Assembly: GCA_033762735.1 (NCBI GenBank) | Contig: JANRLJ010000072.1 | Span: forward strand, 1-64,000 | Source: JANRLJ01 sp033762735 | GTDB taxonomy: Bacteria > Chloroflexota > Anaerolineae > Aggregatilineales > Phototrophicaceae | Length of the DNA: 64,000 nucleotides | Reading direction: 5' to 3' | In this document: in pieces, positions 29,646 to 38,412 of the stretch | Layout: each line of letters starts with the position of its first letter | Position numbering within the stretch: the first letter of the stretch is position 1 | Position numbers and translations under genes: made by a program | The notes under the pieces: generated by a model | What the model was told of the DNA's origin: nothing | The model's input: only the letters and a program-made list of their open reading frames with translations | Databases searched by the model: none

Positions 29646-30845
29646 TTACGCCGGGGTGAAGCGCAGCATCATGGTTTTGGGGGCGCGGGTGAAAACGCCT
29701 TCTTCAGCCGGGGTGCCGTTGGCAAACTCGATATTGGAGAACGCATCGAGAAGCTGATTGGTGGCAATTTCAATTTCGGTCTTCGCCAGAATCGCGCCGA
29801 CGCAGAAGTGCCGCCCCAGCGCGAACGCGGTGTGGTTGGCCGCGCCGCTGAAGGCCTGCTTCATGTCCAGGTCGGTGCGGGTGATGTCGAACGTGTCGGG
29901 GTTGGCATAGACGCGATCATCACGGTTGGCCGCGCCGATCAGGCAGGTGACGGTCTTGCCCGCCGGGATCACGCCGCCGCTCACTTCCACATCTTCACTC
30001 GGTGTGCGCATAATCATGTGCACCGGGGGCGAGTAGCGCAGCATTTCGGCGGTCGCCTTTTCGATCATGCTGCGATCCTGCCGCACCAGCTGCATCTGGT
30101 CGGGATGTTCCAGCAAATCCTTGAGCAGGTTCGCCATCGCCTTGTCGGTCGTCTCGCCGCCCGCCGCCAGCAAAAGGCTGACGAACGCCTTGATTTCCAG
30201 GTCGGTCATGCGCACACCGTCAATTTCCGACGTGCACAGCGTCGAGAGCAGATCGGTGCCGGGGTTGGCGCGGCGGTCAGCGATGATGGGCAGCATGTAG
30301 TCCTGCAACTCACGCTGCGTTTGCAGGCCGCGTTCGGTCACGCCGGGGTCGCCTGTAAGGTTGGAGAGGAAATCGATGATGGATGTGTACCATCTGGCGA
30401 ACAGCGGCAGATCGGTGCGCGGCAGGCCGAGCATATCCACAATCACCGAGATCGGGAAGCGGCGGGCGAACGCCTCGACAAAATCCACATCGCCGCCGTC
30501 GCGGAAGCCGTCGATCAGTTCCTTCGCGTTGGCCTGAATCACGGGGATGAACTTTTCCTGCAGGTCGCGTCCACGAAACGCGGGAGTCAGCAGGTTGCGG
30601 TGGGTGGCATGTTCGCGCCCGTCCATTTGCAGGATGGTGCGGCCATGCACGGGTTCAAGCTGCCATTCATAATTCTTGGAGGTAAACACCGGGTCTTTAA
30701 AGGCTTTTTCAACATCTTCATAACGGCTGAGGATATAGCTCTGGAATCCTTCGTGGTAGGCCAGAGGGTATTCGTCGCGCAGGGTTTTATAGTGGGGGTA
30801 TGGATTCGCGGCGAATTCGGGAGAAAGAATGTCTGGTGCGGTCAT
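29646..30845 (-). CDS. Cytochrome P450
   Basis: A 399-residue soluble bacterial P450 starting at ATG 30845 (AAAGGACTTCCCA upstream). Diagnostic parts: I-helix LLAAGGETTDKAM (the oxygen-activation Gly-Glu-Thr-Thr), K-helix EMLRYSPP (ExxR), the PERF-like region DTFDITRTD, and the heme loop FALGRHFCVGA with Cys348 as iron ligand. It would hydroxylate or otherwise oxidise a small lipophilic substrate using external electron donors; no ferredoxin or reductase is adjacent. Whether it acts on products of the pfa synthase 6 kb away is speculation. Confidence 0.96.
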   Translation of the reverse strand: MTAPDILSPEFAANPYPHYKTLRDEYPLAYHEGFQSYILSRYEDVEKAFKDPVFTSKNYEWQLEPVHGRTILQMDGREHATHRNLLTPAFRGRDLQEKFIPVIQANAKELIDGFRDGGDVDFVEAFARRFPISVIVDMLGLPRTDLPLFARWYTSIIDFLSNLTGDPGVTERGLQTQRELQDYMLPIIADRRANPGTDLLSTLCTSEIDGVRMTDLEIKAFVSLLLAAGGETTDKAMANLLKDLLEHPDQMQLVRQDRSMIEKATAEMLRYSPPVHMIMRTPSEDVEVSGGVIPAGKTVTCLIGAANRDDRVYANPDTFDITRTDLDMKQAFSGAANHTAFALGRHFCVGAILAKTEIEIATNQLLDAFSNIEFANGTPAEEGVFTRAPKTMMLRFTPA

Positions 30846-30953
30846 TGGGAAGTCCTTTGATCGTTGATACCCGCGCGTAGTGTAACCCATTATCGGGCGG
30901 CAAACCGTAAACATTTCGCCCGCCGCCCGATGTGTTACATTCTTGTGAGAAGA

Positions 30954-31235
30954 TCACGACTCCGATTGCGTTTTCTGCTTCGGCTCCGATGCGCGATTTC
31001 CCCTCAGCATCCCCGCAACAGATAAATCCTCATCCAGATCGGGCCAGTAAATGCCGGATGCGCCCAGTTCAACGTTGTTGAGCTGTTCCATTGTTGCGTC
31101 ACGGAAAGCGGGATACCAGTCCAGAGGCGTTGCAATCAGCCGTCCATCCTTCAGCACCACGCGCAGCATCCCATCGCTGATTTCCACGCCTGTCGGCATT
31201 TCTGCCTCGTTGAAGATCTGCTTATGCTTCGTCAT
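30954..31235 (-). CDS. DUF2442-family protein
   Basis: The 93-residue protein matches the DUF2442 pattern: GVEISDGMLRVVLKDGRLIA, TPLDWYPAFRDATMEQLNNV and GIYWPDLDEDLSVAGMLRGN. Members are small proteins often found next to DUF4160 partners in toxin-antitoxin-like pairs; no DUF4160 gene is visible here, so it may be an orphan. The Ser/Lys/Gln-rich tail is variable. GATGGTAGGGATGATGG lies upstream of the start. Confidence 0.8.
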   Translation of the reverse strand: MTKHKQIFNEAEMPTGVEISDGMLRVVLKDGRLIATPLDWYPAFRDATMEQLNNVELGASGIYWPDLDEDLSVAGMLRGNRASEPKQKTQSES

Positions 31236-31500
31236 CGCTCAAATCCATCATCCCTACCATCCACGACTCTCTCTGGGGTTTTGGGGTAAGGGCGAGGCAT
31301 GCCTCGCCCCTACGGCACCACCTGAAACGGAGCAATCCTTTTTTAGGACGCGCCACGAAGTGGGGTACATCCAAATTAGAGAGTAGGACACGGCATACCG
31401 TGTCCCTACGACCAACATCGCACAGTTTCTTTTTGACTCGACATCATTACGCGCCAATTGAGAACGTGAGCTGATAAGCGCGGTGTTTCAGTTCAAAAAC
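31236..31500. repeat. Hairpin repeats between DUF2442 and S10 genes
   Basis: Contains a GGGCGAGGCATGCCTCGCCC hairpin (about 31289-31308) and a second one, GGACACGGCATACCGTGTCC (about 31386-31405), both with flanking CCCTAC. No gene is seen. Confidence 0.65.
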
Positions 31501-32997
31501 TCATTGCTCATCGCTCATCGCTTCTTTTACTGTACCCAGCGCCGCCTGCATAAACGCGGTCACATCGTCCTTAAATTTCGCCAGCGATTTCACGTCCAGA
31601 TAGAACATGTGCCCGGCTTCGTAATAGGTGGTGCTGATGTTCCCACGCAGCGATGCTTCCAGCGTCCCCAGCCGCCCCATGTGATCGACGGTGTACTGCG
31701 CGGCGTAGTGCGGCGTGGCGAGGTCATAATAGCCCTGTGCCAGCAGCACCTTCATATACGGATTTTTCGTGAGCGCCGCCCGCAGCGGTTCGCTCGTATC
31801 GACACCGCCCTGCCCCCAGTCCCACTCGCGGTTGACCCTGAAGCTGAGCGTCTGATACTCCACATCGGACTCATAACGCAGTTCGCGGCGGGCATAGTCG
31901 TTAAAGGTGGCCGTATAAGGCGGGGTGATGGCTGTCAGCGACGGGTCGAAATCTGACACTTCGTTCACGTTGCTGGCATCAATCCCCTTGAAGCGGCTGT
32001 CCAGCCGACCGACGGTGCGCCACTGATCGCGCAGCAGTTCCTTGCAGAACTGGTGAATATTGATGCGCAGGTTGGTGTAATCCACGAAGCGCGGTTCCAG
32101 CCCGGTATAGGCCGCCAGCCGTTGGATGAGCGCGGCGCGTTCGTCGGCGCTCAGTTGATCGCCCTTCGCCAGCGCCAGCAGATAATCCCCGCTGGCGAAC
32201 GCTTCCACCTCCGCCAGAAAGTCCGGCAGCGCCCGTTCAAGCTGATCCTTGGGCAGCTTGCCGTGATACCACGCCGTCGAGGCGTAGGTCGGCAGGAACA
32301 GCGCGTAGGGCAGGTCGTTGCTGCCGAAGCGGCTGGTCAGGAAGTTCCAGACGGTGGAGACCATAATGATGCCGTTGAGCGCGATGCCCCGGTCAAACAG
32401 GTGATTGGATAAACCAGCCGCGCGAGTCGTGCCGTAGCTCTCGCCGGAGAGAAACAGCGGCGATGCCCAGCGCTCATAGCGCGTCAGATACAGCCGGATA
32501 AAGTCACTGACCGAGCCAATATCACCGTTCAGGCTCCAGAACTTCTTGTTGAAATCGGGCTTTACGGCGCGGCTGTAGCCCGTGCCCACCGGGTCGATGA
32601 ACACCAGATCGGTCAGGTCGAGCCAGGTGTATTCGTTGGTCACGAGGCGGTAAGGCGGCGCGGGCATCCAGCCCTCATCCTGCATCTGCACGCGCTTCGG
32701 CCCCAGTGCGCCCAGATGCAGCCAGATCGAGGCCGACCCCGGCCCGCCGTTGAAGGCGAAGGTCAGGGGACGCTCCGCCGGATTTTCCACCCCATCCAGC
32801 GTGTAGGCCATGAAGAAAATGTCGGCCTCGTGTTCGCCGTTGTCCACGTTGTGCAGCGGCATCATGCCGGTCGTCACCGTGTAATTGAGGGTGCGCCCGT
32901 TGATAGTGATGGCGTGGCGCGTCTGCACCGGGGATTCCGGTTTGGACTCGGTGCGCTTCTGGTCGTCGGTCTGGGGTTTCTTGTCTTCGTCGCTCAT
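31501..32997 (-). CDS. Peptidase S10 (serine carboxypeptidase) family protein
   Basis: A 498-residue protein with all S10 landmarks: FNGGPGSASIWLHLGALGP (oxyanion loop), VFIDPVGTGYSRA, LFLSGESYGTTRAAGL (nucleophile Ser), LLAQGYYDLATPHYA (Asp) and YYEAGHMFYLD (His). It has no clear signal peptide; the N-terminus is charged (MSDEDKKPQTDDQKRTESKP). It should remove C-terminal residues from peptides. The last codons (EAMSDEQ and stop) are formed by a GCGATGAGCGATGAGCAATG repeat also found between genes, so the C-terminus was extended or replaced by a repeat insertion. Confidence 0.92.
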   Translation of the reverse strand: MSDEDKKPQTDDQKRTESKPESPVQTRHAITINGRTLNYTVTTGMMPLHNVDNGEHEADIFFMAYTLDGVENPAERPLTFAFNGGPGSASIWLHLGALGPKRVQMQDEGWMPAPPYRLVTNEYTWLDLTDLVFIDPVGTGYSRAVKPDFNKKFWSLNGDIGSVSDFIRLYLTRYERWASPLFLSGESYGTTRAAGLSNHLFDRGIALNGIIMVSTVWNFLTSRFGSNDLPYALFLPTYASTAWYHGKLPKDQLERALPDFLAEVEAFASGDYLLALAKGDQLSADERAALIQRLAAYTGLEPRFVDYTNLRINIHQFCKELLRDQWRTVGRLDSRFKGIDASNVNEVSDFDPSLTAITPPYTATFNDYARRELRYESDVEYQTLSFRVNREWDWGQGGVDTSEPLRAALTKNPYMKVLLAQGYYDLATPHYAAQYTVDHMGRLGTLEASLRGNISTTYYEAGHMFYLDVKSLAKFKDDVTAFMQAALGTVKEAMSDEQ

Positions 32998-33318
32998 CGG
33001 GTGATGTCCTTGTGTCGTGGTTGGTTCTAAGCAGCCTCAGGTAATTTCTTTCCAATCCTGACCCCCATCGCTGACGCGACTTCCCCTCTCCCTAAGCGCA
33101 GCGACGCAATGGAGAGGGGGTTGGGGGGTGAGGACTATCGTAATTACCTGTGATGACTTAGACAGATAAACAGCCCTCTATTGAACCATCAACATCGCTC
33201 CAATACCAGCAATTGGACGAGTGCTGCACCGCAGACTCCTGCCCTTCACGGGTGGCGATTTCTGCTATAATGCCACACACGGCGTAAGGACGACGTAAGG
33301 TGAGAGGGCAGCGCGGTT
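32998..33318. repeat. 113-bp repeat with short inverted ends, and spacer
   Basis: The 321-bp gap holds a unit bounded by CAGGTAATT (33038-33046) and AATTACCTG (33142-33150), with an internal CCCTCTCC...GGAGAGGGGG hairpin, so it looks like another MITE-like element, without an evident target duplication. The remaining sequence up to the STAS gene has no feature except AAGGTGAGAGGG near 33297. Confidence 0.55.
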
Positions 33319-33663
33319 ATGTTTTCCACAAAAATCACCGACTCAGGCAATGTGCGTGTCGTGGAATGCGCGGGACGTTTAGACGGCAGTACGGCCACCC
33401 AGCTTGGCGATGTGCTGGCGCAGGCCATCGACCCCGAACATCCTTTTATCGTCCTTGATCTGGATAAAGTCGAATATATGTCCAGCGCCGGACTGCGCGA
33501 GATCGTGGCAGGCTTCAAGCAGGTGCGCAAGTTCAAGGGCGATGTGCGCCTCGCGACCGCCTCTGACCGCACGGTCTCTGTGCTGGATATTGTCGGCCTC
33601 AGTCCCTCGGTCTATCCGACGGTGCAGGCCGCCATCAAGAGTTTCAAAGCAGAGGACAATTAA
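33319..33663 (+). CDS. STAS-domain anti-sigma factor antagonist
   Basis: A 114-residue single-domain STAS protein: VRVVECAGRLDGSTATQLGD, HPFIVLDLDKVEYMSSAGLR (MSSAGL carries the phosphorylatable Ser of SpoIIAA/RsbV-type antagonists) and RLATASDRTVSVLDIVGLSP. It would release a sigma factor or partner kinase when unphosphorylated. No anti-sigma kinase is adjacent. It lies 6 bp before the LCP gene and is probably in one operon with it. Confidence 0.92.
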   Translation: MFSTKITDSGNVRVVECAGRLDGSTATQLGDVLAQAIDPEHPFIVLDLDKVEYMSSAGLREIVAGFKQVRKFKGDVRLATASDRTVSVLDIVGLSPSVYPTVQAAIKSFKAEDN

Positions 33664-33669
33664 TACGAC

Positions 33670-35142
33670 ATGCGGATTCCTTCCTGGATGTTTCTCGTCG
33701 GGCTGGTGGCGTTCATCGGTGCAACGGCACTGTGCTCGGTGTTTTCCTATACATTTGCGCGGCAGTTCGTGATCGATGCCGAAGCGCAGGGGGTGGACAC
33801 AGGCTTTCTCGATTTCCGTCCGCAGCAGCCTACCGCAAGGTCAATCCCTACCCGCACTGCTGCGACCCCCAGCCGCACCCCGCAGCCGGGCGAAACCTTC
33901 ACCCCCGAACTGACCGTCACCGACGGCCCCACGCCGACGTTCGATCCCCTGGGCGATATTCAACCCTGGAATGACCCGCGCCGTGTGACGATTCTGCTGA
34001 TGGGCATCGACCAGCGCGGGAGCGAATATGACCGCGAAAACGCCCACTTTACCGATACCATGATCCTCGTGCAGATCGACCCGGTGGGCAAGCGCATGGG
34101 GGTGCTGAGCATCCCCCGTGACCTGTGGGTGCGGATTCCGGGTTATGACTACGGGCGCATCAACACCGCCAACTACCTGGGCGACATCAATCAACTGCCG
34201 GACGGCGGGCCAGGGCTGGCGATGGAGACGATTCGGCGCAACATCGGCGTGAGCGTGGATTACTACGCCCGCATCAATTTTGATGTATTCCTGACGATTG
34301 TCGATACGGTCGCGCCGGATGGTGTGGAGATCGAAGTCACCGAACTGATCGACGACCCCGATTACCCCGACGCGGGCTTCGGCACGATTCCGGTGCGCTT
34401 CGAACCCGGCGTCGAGGTGATGAACGCCGAGCGCCTGCTGCAATATGCCCGCACTCGCGCCACCGATGACAGCGACTTTGGCCGTGCTCGCCGCCAGCAG
34501 CAGGTGCTGCGAGCGCTGCAAGCCGAAGTGCTGAGCGCGGGCGGTCTGCTGAACGCGATCACGCAGATTCCCACGCTTTACAGTGAACTGGCGGGCAGCT
34601 ACGAGACGAACGCCCCGCTGGACGAAATTCTGCGGCTGGCGCGGCTGGTGGCGGAAATCCCCAGTGAGGCAATCACCTTTGGGCAGATCGGCCCGGCGCA
34701 GGTGGAATTCGCCGTGACGGGCGACGGCACCCAGCAAATCCTGATTCCGCGTCAGGAAGGCATTGCGCGGGTGGTGCAGTCCACCTTCGATCCACAGCCA
34801 GAACTGTCGCAGGGTGATCTGCGTCTCCGCGCCGAACAGGAGGCCGCGTCCATTGTGGTGTTCAATAACGCGGGTGTCCCCGGCCTCGCGCAGCAGACGA
34901 GCACCTGGCTGAACAGTCAGAATGTGGACGTGGCCGGGCTGGGCAACATCGACCCGGCGGCAGGCGCACCGACGACCATCCGCGACTACGGTAACAAGCC
35001 CTATACGGCGCAGTACCTCGCGCAGCTTCTCGGCCTGTCAGAAGATCGCATTATCGCGGGTGATCGCTCCGATGGGTTGACGACCGCCGACATTATGATC
35101 GTCGCTGGCCCGGATATTCAAACGCTGCTCGGCGCACCTTAG
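33670..35142 (+). CDS. LytR-CpsA-Psr family cell-wall ligase with LytR_C domain
   Basis: The 490-residue protein has an N-terminal membrane anchor (WMFLVGLVAFIGATALCSVF), a Pro/Thr-rich spacer, an LCP domain (TILLMGIDQRG, TDTMILVQIDPVGKRMGVLS, IPRDLWVRIPGYDYGRINTA, RLLQYARTRATDDSDFGRAR) and a C-terminal LytR_C domain (SIVVFNNAGVPGLAQQTSTW, DIMIVAGPDIQ). LCP enzymes move glycopolymers from lipid carriers to the cell wall or surface. The Arg and Asp residues of the active site (DQRG, PRD, RARR) are present. It follows the STAS gene closely. Confidence 0.93.
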   Translation: MRIPSWMFLVGLVAFIGATALCSVFSYTFARQFVIDAEAQGVDTGFLDFRPQQPTARSIPTRTAATPSRTPQPGETFTPELTVTDGPTPTFDPLGDIQPWNDPRRVTILLMGIDQRGSEYDRENAHFTDTMILVQIDPVGKRMGVLSIPRDLWVRIPGYDYGRINTANYLGDINQLPDGGPGLAMETIRRNIGVSVDYYARINFDVFLTIVDTVAPDGVEIEVTELIDDPDYPDAGFGTIPVRFEPGVEVMNAERLLQYARTRATDDSDFGRARRQQQVLRALQAEVLSAGGLLNAITQIPTLYSELAGSYETNAPLDEILRLARLVAEIPSEAITFGQIGPAQVEFAVTGDGTQQILIPRQEGIARVVQSTFDPQPELSQGDLRLRAEQEAASIVVFNNAGVPGLAQQTSTWLNSQNVDVAGLGNIDPAAGAPTTIRDYGNKPYTAQYLAQLLGLSEDRIIAGDRSDGLTTADIMIVAGPDIQTLLGAP

Positions 35143-35180
35143 CTTGGAAAGTCCTTATTTGCAGGACTCTTCAAAACCTC

Positions 35181-36017
35181 CTAATCAATCCTTCCTCTTT
35201 GGCTGTAGGTATTCAGATCGACAGGCGTAATTGCATCGGGCGGAACCAAACGGTAGTGCTTTTCGTCGATCAAACGCACACCCTCTTCGCCCATTTCAAA
35301 ACGAAAGAGCGCGATTACTTCGTCTTCCATAAATTGTGCCGCAATCGCGCGACAGATGAGATTGGGAAATTTCTGGGCGCACACCGCGAAGTCCTGCTCA
35401 ATCTGAACAATACTGAGACGATCCACGCCGCCTTTCGCCTGAACAGGGAACACGTATTGTGCGCCGCGCCGATCTATACCGACATAAATTTCATCCGTTT
35501 CCACCTGCCCTAATCCGCTGACTGTTGTTCGCAGGTGATTTTGCAGGGAATAGCACGTCACACCTGTAAAAATATCAATCAGGCGGTTGTAGCGTACCTT
35601 CGCTAAAAGCGCCTGCTCATCATTGAGCGAATATTTTGCCACAATGCCTGGTGTGGCATCGGGAATTTTAGTTTGTGCAAGCAGTTCTTGTGGCACAAGT
35701 GGACGATCAATGACGGCCACAAATTTATACAGCGCTCTGCCCGCAGGACGAATAATCCAGGTTTTGCCCTCTGGCGCTTTTGAACCGATTGTCTGTGGCA
35801 GCAGTGTTCGATAGCGAAAACTGTAGATCACATCGCCTAAATTCTTTGGCAAATTTATGCCAAGTGATTGGGCGACTCTTTCGATGTCTGTACGCTCGAA
35901 TAGAACTTCCTCGGCTCCTTCAACGTAATGGTCAAAGAAAATACGTTCGATGATCTGGTTGTAGCGATTCTGCTCTTTCACCACGCCCTCTTTGTCCTTG
36001 TGGAAACGCTTGCCCAA
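35181..36017 (-). CDS. Putative type II restriction endonuclease
   Basis: The 278-residue protein is encoded immediately after a DNA methyltransferase (3-bp gap). It has a likely PD-(D/E)xK core at residues 172-197: VETDEIYVGIDRRGAQYVFP then VQAKGG, in which Gln193-Ala-Lys195 takes the place of ExK. The first 100 residues are helical with a possible winged-helix part. Base composition is clearly more AT-rich than the flanks, which with the neighbour suggests a transferred restriction-modification system. Specificity cannot be read. Confidence 0.75.
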   Translation of the reverse strand: MGKRFHKDKEGVVKEQNRYNQIIERIFFDHYVEGAEEVLFERTDIERVAQSLGINLPKNLGDVIYSFRYRTLLPQTIGSKAPEGKTWIIRPAGRALYKFVAVIDRPLVPQELLAQTKIPDATPGIVAKYSLNDEQALLAKVRYNRLIDIFTGVTCYSLQNHLRTTVSGLGQVETDEIYVGIDRRGAQYVFPVQAKGGVDRLSIVQIEQDFAVCAQKFPNLICRAIAAQFMEDEVIALFRFEMGEEGVRLIDEKHYRLVPPDAITPVDLNTYSQRGRID

Positions 36018-36020
36018 TTG

Positions 36021-37328
36021 CTAACCCGGCCAGCTCAGCAAAAGCACCTCTTCCCGTAACTGTTCTTTTGTTGCCGTCGACAGGCGAGTACGGAATAAAT
36101 CTATGCCGATGACTTTATAGCCGAATGACTGAGCAATCGTTGCGAGAACTTCACCAGTGCGAATCCTCACGCGGAGGTAGGAAGCCTGATCGCCCACAAC
36201 ATAACCAAGCTGTGCACCCGGTTTAAGCAGAGGGCGTAAATTTGCAAAATGACGTGCCATTCCTCCAAAGTACAGTTTCGTGACCTTTGGATAGAGGCGT
36301 TCAAAGCCAGAAGTTTTGCCGAGTTCTATTCGCCTTTGCTCGATTCGTGCGGCAAGCTGCTGAACCTCTCCAAAGTTTTCTACCCACGTATCGTCGTCAT
36401 CACCTTTGTAGACTCCTCTTGTATTGGAGCGCAGTAAACCTCGTTTAAGTGCCTGCAAATCGCCTTTATTCTTCACAAAACCCAGCAGAACACTTTCAAG
36501 CCTTGTAGTGCGCGTGTAATCCTTTTCATTGGGATAAGGGGGGGAGGTGAATACAGCGTCAATCGAACCAAGTTCTATCATTTCTGGAAGGTTGCGTGCA
36601 TCTTCATGGTAAACGGTTGCTTGTACATGTGAACGGTATTCGAGTGATTTGAGGTCGCGCACTATCTGATAAATATTTTTAAGCCATGCAGCAATGACAG
36701 AAGTGTCTGCTTTAGGTTTTCCGACACCAACTTCCGGGCCAAAACGTAGATTGCTGATGGAAAAGGTCAATGCACTCGCAAAAGCTAACTTCTGGTATCC
36801 AGCAAAAGGCGTATCGCCATAACGGATTAAACAATCTCGGAGAATAAGCGTTTTATGCAAAGGAATTGGGCTGATTGAGCCCGACAGAAGCAGTTTCTCG
36901 ACTTCTGGTTCTAATCTTCTTAAGTGCCTCTGCTGTACGAGGTTGTGAGTATGAAAGATAGGATCATCAATGATGCCCTCGCTTTCTAGTAGAGCATAGG
37001 CTTCCCGGGCAATCTGCTGCGAATGGCTGAGCAAGTCGGCGGCGTTTACTGCCCAACTCACTTTGACCTGAGAGGCAAAATGAGCAAACGGACTCGCTTC
37101 GATTCCGATGCTACGGATGCCCTGTTTCTTTAACTCAACCAGCGTCGTCCCTGTGCCACAGAATGGGTCCAGTACAAGGTGCTCCTGATTCAGGTGAAAC
37201 CTGTGCAGGTATTCCCGTACTAGATGAGGCGGAAAGGAAAGCACAAAACGATACCAATCATGAGCCGGACGATCTTCCGCAAGAAGCTTATTTGGGTCAT
37301 GGGTCGTGTGCTTTTTTGCAGGTTGCAT
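36021..37328 (-). CDS. DNA methyltransferase of a restriction-modification pair
   Basis: A 435-residue AdoMet enzyme with motif I VLDPFCGTGTTLVEL at residues 52-66 and motif IV TSPPYPNEKDY near residue 264, followed by the C-terminal GAQLGYVVGDQASYLRVRIR block. It methylates an amino group on adenine or cytosine (TSPPY is commoner in N4-cytosine enzymes). Codon use and AT content match the adjoining nuclease and differ from flanking DUF4058 and LCP genes. Together they form a complete restriction-modification cassette of about 2.1 kb. Confidence 0.88.
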   Translation of the reverse strand: MQPAKKHTTHDPNKLLAEDRPAHDWYRFVLSFPPHLVREYLHRFHLNQEHLVLDPFCGTGTTLVELKKQGIRSIGIEASPFAHFASQVKVSWAVNAADLLSHSQQIAREAYALLESEGIIDDPIFHTHNLVQQRHLRRLEPEVEKLLLSGSISPIPLHKTLILRDCLIRYGDTPFAGYQKLAFASALTFSISNLRFGPEVGVGKPKADTSVIAAWLKNIYQIVRDLKSLEYRSHVQATVYHEDARNLPEMIELGSIDAVFTSPPYPNEKDYTRTTRLESVLLGFVKNKGDLQALKRGLLRSNTRGVYKGDDDDTWVENFGEVQQLAARIEQRRIELGKTSGFERLYPKVTKLYFGGMARHFANLRPLLKPGAQLGYVVGDQASYLRVRIRTGEVLATIAQSFGYKVIGIDLFRTRLSTATKEQLREEVLLLSWPG

Positions 37329-37413
37329 TGCTCTGCCTAGCTGTTTGTGCGAACATTTATCCTATTACACCAATGACTGACGCATTCTGCAAGTGTTTGG
37401 TCAACAGCATCCG

Positions 37414-38412
37414 TTAAGACTTTTGCTTCCACCGCTCAAGTTCTGCCAGCCCCGCTTCCAGCGTGATAGCTTCGACCTCCAGCGGAGTGTCGGCCTCTAA
37501 ATCCATTCCCGCCCGTGCCGCTTTGAGCACCGCCAGCATCCGCGCCACGATTCGCGCTTGATCGACCTCACTGTAGCGGTCAAAGTTCAGCGGAAACTGG
37601 GTGTAATCGACAAAGCGCAGCCCATAGTACATCTCCTCAAAGGTCTTGCGGTACGGAACTCCAAAATCAAACGCAAGCACATCCGAACCGCTGAGCGGGA
37701 TATTGACTGTTGGAAGCAACTGATCCACGTCGAATTCCCGGCTGCGTACCTGACCACTGAGAAAATCAGGGCGAGGCTCATATACCACGATACGATAAGG
37801 GTGGGCGGCGATATCCAGTGCTTGTCCACCACGCGCCCGATAGATAGGAACATTTTTCAAGGCTGGCGCAGACTGATGCAGATAGTCCAGTTCAACCACG
37901 ACCAGGCCGCTTTCCAGAATCCTGAGCCGCTTTTCCTGATAGGCCAGCGCATCCTGCCCACCTGGTTTGTTGGAGGGGGAAAGCAGTTCTATCCACGCTA
38001 CAGGATCACCGGAGATGCCTGAACCCGATGTATAGCGCCTAATCTGGATGGCTCCTAAATCCTTTTCCGACAGTTCCTCCTGTGTCAGCAAAGCGGCCTG
38101 GAGCGGCATGACCAGTTCCGCTGTAGATGCCATCGTCTGGACGGGCGGCTGATACGCTCGTTCCCGGTTTAGATCATAAATGGTGACATCCGATTCCGGG
38201 CGAGTGATCGGCTTATCCAAACGCCGAATCTGCAAAGCCTGTTCAATGTCTGCATCATACCCAAGCGGCAGCAGCAGCCCGCGCAAAATTCCCGCCAGAT
38301 CACCAATGTGACGGCGATGAAAGCTGTTCCACCCGCCTTCCGCCTGCCACAGGCTGTGCAGGTGGGCGTTAATCCCCCGGTACTGATTTCTGATGCTGCG
38401 GACAGGGTTCAT
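37414..38412 (-). CDS. DUF4058 family protein, copy 1
   Basis: The 332-residue protein matches DUF4058: RSIRNQYRGINAHLHSLWQA at the N-terminus, SDVTIYD, VAWIELLSPSNKPGGQDALA, YQEKRLRILESGLVVVELDY and DRYSEVDQARIVARMLAVLK at the C-terminus. The central IELLSPSNKPGG...YxxKR pattern resembles a PD-(D/E)xK-like core as in Uma2, but activity is unknown. Its ATG overlaps the stop region of copy 2 at 38412, so the two are likely co-transcribed. The 5' and 3' ends are almost identical in DNA to copy 2, the middle has diverged. Confidence 0.85.
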   Translation of the reverse strand: MNPVRSIRNQYRGINAHLHSLWQAEGGWNSFHRRHIGDLAGILRGLLLPLGYDADIEQALQIRRLDKPITRPESDVTIYDLNRERAYQPPVQTMASTAELVMPLQAALLTQEELSEKDLGAIQIRRYTSGSGISGDPVAWIELLSPSNKPGGQDALAYQEKRLRILESGLVVVELDYLHQSAPALKNVPIYRARGGQALDIAAHPYRIVVYEPRPDFLSGQVRSREFDVDQLLPTVNIPLSGSDVLAFDFGVPYRKTFEEMYYGLRFVDYTQFPLNFDRYSEVDQARIVARMLAVLKAARAGMDLEADTPLEVEAITLEAGLAELERWKQKS

